From Deltaproteobacteria bacterium (lineage in GTDB: Bacteria > Myxococcota > Polyangia > Polyangiales > B10-G4): a DNA stretch of 6,659 nucleotides. Below, piece by piece: positions 1 through 6,181 of the stretch. The position numbers and the translations under genes were made by a program. Location: NCBI GenBank assembly GCA_019312705.1, contig JAFDCW010000251.1:1-6659 (forward strand). The letters run 5' to 3'. Within the stretch, counting starts at the first letter, position 1. Each line of letters begins with the position of its first letter. Below the pieces are notes generated by a model. That model searched no databases. It was not told the DNA's origin and was given only the letters and a program-made list of their open reading frames with translations.

Positions 1-1147
1 CACCCAGACCCTCGAAGCCATGAACGCATCCGTTTGCGTAGGCATTCGCGGCGAGGGCAGTTCCGGGGACCTCTATGGAATTCTCTGCGTGCGAGATGAA
101 CGCCTACGGGACGCGTTTTCTCCGGAAGAAGTGCAGCTCCTCGCTGGCCTCGCCGCCCAGGCCGCCGTCGCCGTGGAGAACTCGAGGCTCTACCGGGGCC
201 TCAAGGAGCGCGACCGCCTCGCCGCCCTCGGCGAGATGGCCGCCGGCCTCGCCCACGAGATTCGCAATCCCTTGGGGGCGATCAAAGCCAGCGCCCAGTA
301 CCTGCACGACGACGAAGACGACCCCTCGGCCGAGGCCTCCCCCGAGAGAGAGTTCCTCGACATCATCGTCGAAGAGGTGGACCGCCTGAACTGGGTCGTG
401 GGTTCCTTCCTCGACTACGCCCGACCATCGAAGGGCGACCCGGTACCGACCGACGTCAACGCCACGGTACTGCGCACCATGCAGCTATTGAACGCCGAAT
501 GCCAGGCCGCCTCGGTCACGTGGAAGAGCGAACTCGAAGAGCACGTGCCCAAAGTACGCATCGACGTCGAGCAACTGCATCAGGTTCTGATCAACCTCGT
601 CCGCAACGCCGTGCAAGCGATGGAGACGGGCGGTGACGTGACCCTGCGCACGCGCAGCCGGGACGGCAGCGGCCTCGGAGGGAGCGCCGACCACTTCGTG
701 GAGATCCGGGTCTCCGACACCGGGCCGGGCATTCCCCAGCGGGTGCTCCAGAATCTCTTCGTACCGTTCGTCACCACGAAAGACCACGGCACGGGGCTGG
801 GCCTCGCCATATCGCAGAGGATCGTGAACGCTGCGTCCGGGGAGATCACCGTGAGCTCGCGGGCAGGGACCGGCACGACCTTCGTGGTCAAGCTCCCGGT
901 CGCGGAGGAGACGGCCCTCATCGCGGTGAGCGCCGCGGCCGATGAGCTCTCCAAGGCGGGGGGTCAGACCCCGTCGCCCGAAGGCTCAGACGGCTCGGAC
1001 GGCCCGGAGCCACCGGACGGCGCAGAGGGTAGAGACGGTAAAGATGGCAAAGGCGATGAGCCGGCGGAGCCCGCCGCCCCATCATCCGGCGCCCCCGGCC
1101 CCGGCGACGGGGCAGACACGGCGAGAGGCGTCGCGACCAGCCGGTAA
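1..1147 (+). CDS. GAF-domain sensor histidine kinase (5' partial)
   Basis: The frame is open to the left edge, so the true start is outside; the first in-window Met is at position 20 and residues are numbered from it. Residues 1-60 look like the end of a GAF sensory domain (VGIRGE, LYGILCV, LAAQAAVAVENSRLY). They lead into a HisKA helix with H-box AAGLAHEIRNPLGAIKAS, phospho-acceptor His79. The HATPase_c domain has N-box INLVRNAVQA (Asn196), G1 box SDTGPGIP (Asp233), F box LFVPF and G2 box GTGLGLA. Such kinases autophosphorylate on His and pass phosphate to a response regulator; the order resembles NtrB/AtoS-like kinases. No membrane segment or receiver is visible in the part present, and no regulator gene follows. 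The catalytic core ends near residue 295. The last 80 or so residues are a Gly/Asp/Pro/Ser-rich tail without a domain, overlapping the convergent gene. The kinase call is secure; the signal is unknown. Confidence 0.95.
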   Translation, partial: TQTLEAMNASVCVGIRGEGSSGDLYGILCVRDERLRDAFSPEEVQLLAGLAAQAAVAVENSRLYRGLKERDRLAALGEMAAGLAHEIRNPLGAIKASAQYLHDDEDDPSAEASPEREFLDIIVEEVDRLNWVVGSFLDYARPSKGDPVPTDVNATVLRTMQLLNAECQAASVTWKSELEEHVPKVRIDVEQLHQVLINLVRNAVQAMETGGDVTLRTRSRDGSGLGGSADHFVEIRVSDTGPGIPQRVLQNLFVPFVTTKDHGTGLGLAISQRIVNAASGEITVSSRAGTGTTFVVKLPVAEETALIAVSAAADELSKAGGQTPSPEGSDGSDGPEPPDGAEGRDGKDGKGDEPAEPAAPSSGAPGPGDGADTARGVATSR

Positions 1148-2121
1148 GCACGCAGGTCCTCGCGTTCGAGAGCTTCTGGCTGAAGACCGTTATCGGCAAA
1201 GAGCGCCCGATAGGCTTCCATGACCGCCCCCGGCTCATCCGACCGGGCCGAAGGGAGCTGATAGTGCCAGGTCCCCCGGCGCTCGAAAGCCACCCCGTGG
1301 TCGGCCGTAAATGCGCGCTCGACGAAGGCTTCGCTCCGGGAGCCGAGGGTGCCGTCCTCGGAGAGACGTACGACCTCCACCGCGAATCTCGGCAAATGTT
1401 CGTCGAGGTCGCCCCCCATCGCCTGGCTGCGCTCCGCCCAACGCTGCCGCGCAACGACCGCCGCGGTGATCAACGCGCGGGCAAGGGAGCTGCCCCGGGC
1501 CGAACGCCAGAGACGCGCGCGGGAGCCCTCGCGCAGCAACACCATGATCTCGACATTGCGAACCCTCCGCAGCGGCTCGGGGAAGGAGGCGATGCGCGGC
1601 GGCCGATCACCGGCGAGGACCCGGCGCGCTACATGGGCTAGGGCCTCGGCGTGGGCAGGCGTGAGGTCTTCGACGTCGTCGAGCTCGTAGACCACCACCC
1701 CCGGCACGAGAGCAACGGCGGTAAGCCCAGGCACGTGAGGGTATCCCACCAGAGCAGCGCGCACGCTGGCCGGGGCAAACTCGCCGGCATCGCCCGGACG
1801 GCTGTCGACGAGCACCGCTTCGAACAGTTCGGCCCGGAGAGCCTCCACCAAGACCGAGGGGTCAGTCCCGGCGAGAGCCGACGCAATCGCCTCCGGGGCA
1901 TCGTCAGCGGCCACCACATCGGCACCCCGGGGCACGTACCGGCCGACCGCCTCCGCCCCGATGACGAGAATCCGGTCGTGGGTACCAAAGGCCTCTGCGA
2001 TAATCGCCTCATCGCCAAGATCGCCGGCGGACTCGATGACGCCGAACACAGCGGCCGCCGCGACCGCCAGCAGCCCTAGGCCCACCAACCACCACCCCAG
2101 ACGTCGCGCCTCGGCCACCAC
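964..2121 (-). CDS. membrane-anchored hypothetical protein
   Basis: I do not recognise this 385-residue protein with certainty. The chosen start is GTG at 2121; a second GTG follows at 2118. A hydrophobic segment at residues 9-29, after a short basic N-terminus (EARRLGWW), suggests a signal anchor with the rest outside the cytoplasm. Residues 48-185 read as an alpha/beta domain (RILVIGAEAVG, EAVLVDSRPG, VVVYELDD). Residues 186-330 form a second region (VEIMVLLREGSRARLW, ARALITAAVVARQRW, RFAVEVVRL, GVAFERRGTWHYQLPSA, ED.RAYR). Its order of elements, a VEV strand, then GV, then LP, then a C-terminal helix, faintly recalls AMMECR1-type proteins; this is a guess only. Residues 337-385 are a Pro/Ser/Gly tail with PSL and PSE tripeptides. 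The gene is convergent with the histidine kinase and divergent from the radical SAM gene. Long coherent codon use on this strand supports it over the shorter plus-strand frames. Confidence 0.8.
   Translation of the reverse strand: MVAEARRLGWWLVGLGLLAVAAAAVFGVIESAGDLGDEAIIAEAFGTHDRILVIGAEAVGRYVPRGADVVAADDAPEAIASALAGTDPSVLVEALRAELFEAVLVDSRPGDAGEFAPASVRAALVGYPHVPGLTAVALVPGVVVYELDDVEDLTPAHAEALAHVARRVLAGDRPPRIASFPEPLRRVRNVEIMVLLREGSRARLWRSARGSSLARALITAAVVARQRWAERSQAMGGDLDEHLPRFAVEVVRLSEDGTLGSRSEAFVERAFTADHGVAFERRGTWHYQLPSARSDEPGAVMEAYRALFADNGLQPEALEREDLRAYRLVATPLAVSAPSPGPGAPDDGAAGSAGSSPLPSLPSLPSAPSGGSGPSEPSEPSGDGV
986..1057. repeat. degenerate 9-bp tandem repeat in overlapping gene tails
   Basis: Eight consecutive 9-mers follow one degenerate pattern: tcagacggc, tcggacggc, ccggagcca, ccggacggc, gcagagggt, agagacggt, aaagatggc, aaaggcgat. 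On the + strand they encode X-Asp-Gly-like triplets (SDG SDG PEP PDG AEG RDG KDG KGD) at the end of the histidine kinase. On the - strand the same bases encode Pro-Ser-X triplets (PSL PSL PSA, PSE PSE PS) at the end of the hypothetical protein. The array lies wholly inside the overlap of the two genes. Confidence 0.8.
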
Positions 2122-2127
2122 GGGCGC

Positions 2128-2136
2128 GGTGTAGCA
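2128..2136 (-). promoter_or_regulatory. possible extended -10 next to a leaderless start
   Basis: The minus strand reads TGCTACACC here, resembling an extended -10 (TGnTAnnnT) but lacking the final T. The hexamer TACACC ends 6 nt before the GTG at 2121, so transcription could start at or next to the start codon. No Shine-Dalgarno sequence is visible before this GTG, which fits. No -35 is seen. This is inference from spacing. Confidence 0.3.
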
Positions 2137-2180
2137 CGGCCCCGGGGGCGCGCGGCCGTCCGTTCATAGCCCCTGCGTAC

Positions 2181-2290
2181 CGCCCCGGGCGGCTCCGGGC
2201 GGCTCTCAGCCCGCCTCGGTCGCTCTCGGTCGCTCTCGGTCGCTCTCGGCCGCTCTCGGCCGCTCCTGGCCGCTCCTGGCCGTTCCCCGC
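2181..2290. repeat. 10-bp tandem repeat array (about 11 units)
   Basis: Eleven contiguous 10-mers can be read in register. The core is cgctctcggt twice (2221-2240), cgctctcggc twice (2241-2260) and cgctcctggc twice (2261-2280). Diverged units flank it: cgccccgggc, ggctccgggc, ggctctcagc and ccgcctcggt to the left, cgttccccgc to the right. Identical neighbouring units that change stepwise along the array are typical of growth by local duplication. The period is close to one helical turn. It lies between divergent genes and ends about 27 bp before the probable RBS of the radical SAM gene. Confidence 0.85.
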
Positions 2291-2316
2291 TTTCCCCGAG
2301 ACGATGCCTCTGTTAA

Positions 2317-2324
2317 GGGGGAGG
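2317..2324 (+). promoter_or_regulatory. ribosome binding site deciding the radical SAM start
   Basis: The purine run GGGGGAGG sits 3 nt before the ATG at 2328, and its 5' part gives a more usual spacing. The alternative in-frame ATG at 2304 has no such sequence and would only add eight residues of low-complexity type (PLLRGRT). Confidence 0.6.
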
Positions 2325-2327
2325 ACG

Positions 2328-3641
2328 ATGCTGGTTGGCCTCATCACGGTCTACTCCCACCAGGAGTGCACCCTCAAGGACGTCGCCGGGGGCTACGGCA
2401 CGGTGTTTCGTATCGGCCAGTCCCTCCCGGCCCGGGTCCTCGAGCGCGCGAAGGGACACCTCGCAGCGCTGCCGTCGCCGGTCCTCGGGTACCTCGCTCG
2501 CCAGGCGGCGGACGCAGGGCACGAGGTCCGGGCCTTCGATGTGCGCCGCGGCGCCGCCGGGCACGATCCCCTCCCGGAGGTCGATCTGGCCCTGGTGCTC
2601 ACCTCTTTGATCGACGCGACGGCGGAGCGGCAGGTCATGCAGGAGCTTCGGGCCCGCGGCACCCGGGTGGTCGCTTTCGGCTCCTACGCGACAGAACGTC
2701 CCCGGCGTTACGTCGGCGCCGCCGACGCAGTGATCCAAGGCGAGCCCGAGGCCCTCGGGGCTGGGCTCTTCGACGCGAAGCTCGAGGGTGTTGTCCAGGC
2801 CGGCTTCGTCGAAGACCTCGACGCCCTACCCTTCCCGAGCTGGGACGCCTTTCCAGTGGCGAGCTATCGCTACGCGCTCTTGAGCCAGCGGGGGACGACG
2901 CTGCCCGTGAGCGGCGTCCGGGGTTGTGCCTTCGGCTGCGGCTACTGCCCCTTCCGGGCGACGTCGAAGTTCCGCCAGCGGCGGCCGGACCGGGTCATCG
3001 AAGAAGTCCGGCGTTTGAAAGAGCGCTACGGCGTGCGAGGGGTCGCCTTTCGGGACCCCCTCTTCAACCTCGACGAAGATCGCGTCATCGCCCTCGCCGA
3101 CGGCCTCGCCCCCCTCGATGTGCGATTTAGCGGGGAGATGCGGGCGGACCGCCTCGACCGGGATCTGCTCGCCCGGCTGCGCGACGCCGGCCTCCGGAGC
3201 CTCGAGCTCGGCGTCGAGAGCGTCGACCTCGGCCTCCTGACTCGCCAAAAAAGGCAGCCGCCCTCGATGCAGCAGATCGAGGACATCGTCGAGGCGGCCC
3301 ACGACCTCGGGGTCCGGGTGATCGCCAACTTCATGATGGGCCTACCTGAAGACAACGAAGCCGGCATCCGAGCGACAGTCGCGTGGGCCAAGGAGCTCAA
3401 TACCTTTGCCGTACAGTTCACCGTCGCCACGCCCTACCCGGGCACCTCCCTCGAAGGGCTGCTCGGAGACCGGGACCCCGCCCCGGAGGCCTACACGGGA
3501 TGGGAGCCGCTCTTCGACCACCCGACGCTGGCCCCGGACCGGCTGCGAAGCCTGCGCGAATGGGCCTACGTGAGCTACCACGCCCGGCCCCGGTACGCGT
3601 TTCACTTCGCCCAACAGGCCGCCCGGGCCATCTTGGATTGA
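2328..3641 (+). CDS. B12-binding-type radical SAM protein
   Basis: This 437-residue protein (start ATG 2328) has the two-domain layout of the B12-type radical SAM superfamily. Residues 1-170 match the N-terminal Rossmann-like cobalamin-type domain (PVLGYLARQAADAGHEVRAFDV, VDLALVLTS, GTRVVAFGSYAT, DAVIQGEPE), followed by the linker LPFPSWDAFP. The canonical CxxxCxxC cluster motif is CAFGCGYC (Cys200, Cys204, Cys207). Later family landmarks are SGEMRADRLD, LELGVES, ANFMMGLPEDNE and TPYPGTSL. Such enzymes bind a [4Fe-4S] cluster, cleave S-adenosylmethionine to a 5'-deoxyadenosyl radical and often methylate or rearrange unactivated carbons; substrates vary widely. The cobalamin-binding motif DxHxxG is not visible, so B12 binding, if any, would be without the histidine ligand. 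There is no signal peptide and no adjacent biosynthetic partner, so the substrate cannot be named. Confidence 0.93.
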   Translation: MLVGLITVYSHQECTLKDVAGGYGTVFRIGQSLPARVLERAKGHLAALPSPVLGYLARQAADAGHEVRAFDVRRGAAGHDPLPEVDLALVLTSLIDATAERQVMQELRARGTRVVAFGSYATERPRRYVGAADAVIQGEPEALGAGLFDAKLEGVVQAGFVEDLDALPFPSWDAFPVASYRYALLSQRGTTLPVSGVRGCAFGCGYCPFRATSKFRQRRPDRVIEEVRRLKERYGVRGVAFRDPLFNLDEDRVIALADGLAPLDVRFSGEMRADRLDRDLLARLRDAGLRSLELGVESVDLGLLTRQKRQPPSMQQIEDIVEAAHDLGVRVIANFMMGLPEDNEAGIRATVAWAKELNTFAVQFTVATPYPGTSLEGLLGDRDPAPEAYTGWEPLFDHPTLAPDRLRSLREWAYVSYHARPRYAFHFAQQAARAILD

Positions 3642-3750
3642 AGCCCCAACAAGAAGGCGCCACGAGAGGCGGACCGAGGCGAAAGCGCGCTGGAGGCGCG
3701 CGGAGCCGACAGGCCGCCGGCCGTGGCGCCGGTAGTGCGGAGCCCCCCCC

Positions 3751-3774
3751 AAAAAAAGAAGGCGCCGCAGCGCC
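3751..3774 (-). terminator. terminator-like hairpin, minus orientation
   Basis: GGCGC (3761-3765) and GCGCC (3770-3774) form a 5-bp GC stem with a 4-nt loop. Read on the minus strand the stem is followed by TTCTTTTTTT, the usual layout of an intrinsic terminator. Read on the plus strand no T-run follows, so it would not end the radical SAM transcript. No minus-strand gene lies just upstream of it, so its client is unclear; it could stop transcription antisense to ald. Confidence 0.4.
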
Positions 3775-3797
3775 GGGAGTGCTGACGCGTGACGTCG

Positions 3798-3826
3798 TGG
3801 ACGGAGCGTTATTTCGGGGCTAAGGT
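3798..3826 (+). promoter_or_regulatory. ald: possible ald promoter
   Basis: TGGACG (3798-3803) and TAAGGT (3821-3826) are separated by 17 bp, the usual sigma-70 spacing. The -35 matches TTGACA at four of six positions and the -10 matches TATAAT at three of six. Transcription from here would give a leader of about 33 nt that includes the ald RBS. The match is weak and the call rests mainly on position. Confidence 0.3.
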
Positions 3827-3854
3827 CCGCCCGCCTAACTGACCGCTCAGCACC

Positions 3855-3860
3855 GAGGAG
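3855..3860 (+). promoter_or_regulatory. ald: ribosome binding site of ald
   Basis: GAGGAG lies 6 nt before the GTG at 3867. It decides for this GTG as the start, and the protein then begins with the conserved family N-terminus IIGIPTEIK. Confidence 0.75.
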
Positions 3861-3866
3861 CCCCCT

Positions 3867-4979
3867 GTGATCATTGGAATCCCGACGGAGATCAAAACCC
3901 GCGAGTACCGCGTCGGCATCAACCCCGGCGGCGTATTGACCCTGACCCGCGCTGGGCACGAGGTACATATCCAGAAGGGCGCTGGGCTCGGGAGCGGCAT
4001 CAGCGACGAGGAGTTCGTCGCCGCCGGCGCGAAGATCGTCGCGGGGGCCGCCGAAGCCTGGGCCGCTGAGATGGTGATGAAGGTCAAGGAGCCCATCGCC
4101 GCCGAATACGGCTACTTCCGCGAAGGGCTGATTCTCTACACCTACCTGCACCTCGCCCCCCTCCCCGAGCTCACCAACGAGCTCATGGACAAAAAGGTCC
4201 GGGCCATCGCCTACGAGACGATTCAGCTCCCGGACGGCTCACTGCCCCTGCTCACCCCGATGAGCGAAGTGGCGGGACGCCTCTCGGTGCAGGTCGGGGC
4301 CACCAGCCTCGAGAAGCAGCACGGCGGCAAGGGCCTGCTCCTCGCCGGAGTCCCCGGCACCCGCCGCGGACGCGTCGTCATCCTCGGCGGCGGCATCGTC
4401 GGTTCGAACGCGGCCCAGATCGCCGTCGGCCTCGGCGCCCACGTCACTGTCCTCGACATCAATCACGCCCGCATGGCGCACCTCGAGGAGATCTTCCGCG
4501 GCGCCGTCGAGACCCTCTACTCGAACCCGGCGACGATCGCCGAGGTGTGCAAGAGGGCGGACCTGGTCGTCGGCGCCGTACTCGTTGCTGGCGCCCGGAC
4601 CCCCACCCTCGTCACCCGCGAACACCTCAAGGACATGAGCGATGGATCCGTCGTCGTCGACGTCGCCGTCGACCAGGGGGGCTGCATCGAGACCTGCCGC
4701 CCCACGACCCACGACGACCCCACCTTCATCGAAGAGGGTATCGTGCACTACTGCGTGGCCAACATGCCCGGAGCCGTCGCCAATACGAGCACCTTCGCGC
4801 TGACCAACGTCACCCTCCGGTACGCGGCGGACATCGCCAGCAAGGGCGTCGTCGATGCCGTGAAGGCAGATGCGGCGCTTGCCCTCGGCGTCAACACCTG
4901 GGATGGGGCCTGCACCTACGAGGCGGTGGCGACGGGAGTCGGCGTCGACTACGTGCCGCTCCAGACTGCCCTCGGCTGA
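3867..4979 (+). CDS. ald: alanine dehydrogenase
   Basis: This 370-residue protein has the full length usual for Ald. The enzyme interconverts L-alanine plus NAD+ and pyruvate, ammonium and NADH in the cytoplasm, linking alanine use to carbon and nitrogen balance; the family is usually hexameric. The pyruvate-site residues are present: Arg15 ([10 protein letters not shown]), Lys74 (MKVKEP) and the catalytic His95 (TYLHLAP). The NAD-binding fold shows [10 protein letters not shown] (residues 174-183) with acidic Asp197 (TVLDIN), the usual sign of NAD rather than NADP preference. Asp269 (AVDQGG) and Asn299 (VANMPGAV) match the family's active-site Asp and Asn. GTG start and strong RBS. A Ser/Thr kinase gene starts 27 bp after the stop codon, so the two may be co-transcribed. 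Nothing is truncated or missing. Confidence 0.98.
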   Translation: MIIGIPTEIKTREYRVGINPGGVLTLTRAGHEVHIQKGAGLGSGISDEEFVAAGAKIVAGAAEAWAAEMVMKVKEPIAAEYGYFREGLILYTYLHLAPLPELTNELMDKKVRAIAYETIQLPDGSLPLLTPMSEVAGRLSVQVGATSLEKQHGGKGLLLAGVPGTRRGRVVILGGGIVGSNAAQIAVGLGAHVTVLDINHARMAHLEEIFRGAVETLYSNPATIAEVCKRADLVVGAVLVAGARTPTLVTREHLKDMSDGSVVVDVAVDQGGCIETCRPTTHDDPTFIEEGIVHYCVANMPGAVANTSTFALTNVTLRYAADIASKGVVDAVKADAALALGVNTWDGACTYEAVATGVGVDYVPLQTALG

Positions 4980-4994
4980 AACGCGCCCGCGGGG

Positions 4995-5000
4995 TATCCT
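4995..5000 (+). promoter_or_regulatory. possible -10 next to a leaderless kinase start
   Basis: TATCCT (4/6 to TATAAT) ends 6 nt before the ATG at 5007, and there is no clear Shine-Dalgarno sequence in the 27-bp gap after ald. A transcript starting one helical half-turn downstream would begin at or next to the ATG. The spacing equals that before the GTG at 2121 on the other strand. No -35 was found. Confidence 0.3.
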
Positions 5001-5006
5001 CGGGAC

Positions 5007-5879
5007 ATGGTCGCCGTTGGAGCACTCCTAGACCGCCGCTACGCCCTGACGTCGGTCCTGGGCGAGGGGGGAATGGGCACGGTCTTCGAGGCGACCGACA
5101 CCGCCGAGGGAACGCGCGTCGCGATCAAGACCCTGCGCCGGGACCTCGCCGCCGACCCGCTGCTCCGGGAACGCTTCGAAAGGGAAGCCCGGGCGCTCTT
5201 CGCTCTGGCCCATCCCCATGTCGTCGAGGTCCTCGACTTCGGCATCGACCAGGGCGTGGCCTACATCGCTACGGAATTGCTCGTTGGACGTCCCCTCTCC
5301 GACGCCATCGACGGCGGTCCCCTCGACCCGCGGCTGGCAACCCTGTGGGCTCGGCAGCTGCTCTCGGCCCTCGCCTCGGCTCACGCCCAGGGCGTCGCTC
5401 ACCGGGACCTAAAACCCGACAACGTATTTCTGACCCGGGGCCCCGGCGGCCTCGAAATCGTAAAGCTCCTCGACTTCGGCCTCGTCCGATTCGTCGACAG
5501 TGAGCAATGGGGGGCGAGCGCCACCCTCACCACGGACGGCGAGGTCATGGGTAGCCCCGGCTACATCTCACCGGAACAGGCCTGTGGTGGCCGCGCCGAC
5601 GCAACGAGCGACGTCTACTCCGTCGGCTGCATGATCTTCGAGCTCTACACCGGCAACTGGCCCTTCGAAGAAGACACCCAGGTGAAGCTCTTCCGTGCCC
5701 ACCTGCTCAAGAAGGCGCCCCGCATGCACGAGTCGCGGCCAGGGCTGAATGTATCCCCGCCACTGCAGAACCTCGTCGACCGAGCAATGCAGAAGACACG
5801 AGCGGACCGCTACCAGGATGCCGTCGGCCTGCTGAGCGCCTTTGACGCGCTACCGCAGCCCGCGGCGTGGCTGGATTAG
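5007..5879 (+). CDS. Hanks-type serine/threonine protein kinase (catalytic domain only)
   Basis: This 290-residue protein is almost entirely a eukaryotic-like protein kinase domain. Seen in order: glycine loop LGEGGMGTVFEA (residues 18-29), Lys41 in VAIK, the helix-C Glu (FEREARAL, about residue 60), catalytic loop HRDLKPDN (Asp134, Asn139), DFG (156-158), activation segment with TLTTDGEV and MGSPGYISPEQ, Asp202 in SDVYSVG, and the late Arg in RADRYQD. All catalytic residues are intact, so it should phosphorylate Ser/Thr of protein substrates using ATP. PknB-type kinases usually add a membrane segment and PASTA, TPR or other sensor repeats; here the protein ends right after the kinase fold, so it should be cytosolic and may depend on a partner for input. 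Such small kinases are abundant in Myxococcota. It lies 27 bp behind ald, which could be a target or merely a neighbour. Confidence 0.95.
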   Translation: MVAVGALLDRRYALTSVLGEGGMGTVFEATDTAEGTRVAIKTLRRDLAADPLLRERFEREARALFALAHPHVVEVLDFGIDQGVAYIATELLVGRPLSDAIDGGPLDPRLATLWARQLLSALASAHAQGVAHRDLKPDNVFLTRGPGGLEIVKLLDFGLVRFVDSEQWGASATLTTDGEVMGSPGYISPEQACGGRADATSDVYSVGCMIFELYTGNWPFEEDTQVKLFRAHLLKKAPRMHESRPGLNVSPPLQNLVDRAMQKTRADRYQDAVGLLSAFDALPQPAAWLD

Positions 5880-5896
5880 GGGGGGAGCGCGTGAGC

Positions 5897-5932
5897 GGGA
5901 ACGGGAACGGGAACGGGAACGGGAACGGGAGC
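5897..5932. repeat. GGGAAC hexanucleotide tandem repeat
   Basis: Five perfect GGGAAC units (5897-5926) are followed by one variant, GGGAGC (5927-5932), and preceded by gtgagc, which may be a more diverged unit. The array begins 18 bp after the kinase stop codon. As a 6-bp repeat it keeps reading frames open, which explains the spurious frames here. It could vary in copy number by slippage. Confidence 0.9.
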
Positions 5933-5986
5933 GGCGGTTAGAGCGATCTGGTCTTCGCGGTGGGCGACTAGGGGAGACGTGTGGCC

Positions 5987-6169
5987 GGCCTCCCGGGAGG
6001 GTCCTGGGCCGGGGTACGGCGGCCTTGCAGTTGCGAGCGCTGGCCGTGATCCGGGAGGTCTTGGCGGGCGCTCGCGCAAGGCCGCCTCTCCACGCGCGCC
6101 AAACGGAGGATGGGTGGGGGGCCGTTTGGCACGCGTGGGGCCCCCGGCCCAGGACCCTCCCGGAAGGCC
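5987..6169 (-). ncRNA. candidate structured RNA, three-way junction
   Basis: The segment is almost fully self-complementary. P1 pairs 5987-6014 with 6142-6169 (27 of 28 positions). P2 pairs 6018-6028 with 6076-6086 and 6033-6040 with 6068-6075, all perfect, with a 4-nt bulge agtt at 6029-6032 and a 27-nt loop. P3 pairs 6091-6106 with 6122-6137 (15 of 16) around a 15-nt purine-rich loop. Junction linkers are only 3, 4 and 4 nt (tac, tctc, gggc). The two mismatches, C5992/A6164 and C6097/A6131, are both C-A on the + strand and become G-U on the - strand, so the RNA is placed on the minus strand, the strand of the neighbouring four-helix-bundle gene. I know no named RNA family with this shape. 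A DNA-level role (hairpin-bearing repeat or transposition end) remains possible. Confidence 0.55.
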
Positions 6170-6181
6170 TCGATGAGTTGA

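Larger units (their letters stand above)
2122..2327. other. divergent intergenic region
   Basis: This spacer separates the minus-strand hypothetical gene from the plus-strand radical SAM gene, so it should hold both promoters. Next to the left gene it has a possible hairpin with arms ACGGCC (2136-2141) and GGCCGT (2154-2159), and a -10-like TGCTACACC on the minus strand (2136-2128). The middle is filled by the 10-bp tandem array listed separately. No convincing -35/-10 pair is seen for the radical SAM gene. Open frames that cross it are low-complexity readings of the repeat. Confidence 0.5.
3642..3866. other. intergenic region between radical SAM gene and ald
   Basis: This 225-bp spacer holds an 11-bp direct repeat, aagaaggcgcc, at 3651-3661 and 3756-3766. 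The second copy is preceded by a C8A7 homopolymer junction (3743-3757) and leads into a short hairpin. The right part carries a possible ald promoter and the ald RBS. A plus-strand open frame crosses the region, but it reads out of frame through the radical SAM gene and is not a credible gene. Confidence 0.6.

Noticed and set aside
1264..2079. Plus-strand open frames opposite the membrane-anchored protein
   Set aside because: They are short and overlap one another, without hydrophobic or domain pattern, while the minus-strand protein is long and coherent.
2181..2290. CRISPR array
   Set aside because: The units are 10 bp and directly adjacent, with no spacers and no cas genes.
4547..5503. 318-codon plus-strand open frame across ald and the kinase
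   Set aside because: It is Arg/Pro/Gly-rich and lies out of frame over two certain genes.
5987..6169. Intrinsic terminator of the Ser/Thr kinase gene
   Set aside because: The structure is far too large and branched, lies over 100 bp past the stop codon and has no T-run after it on the plus strand.
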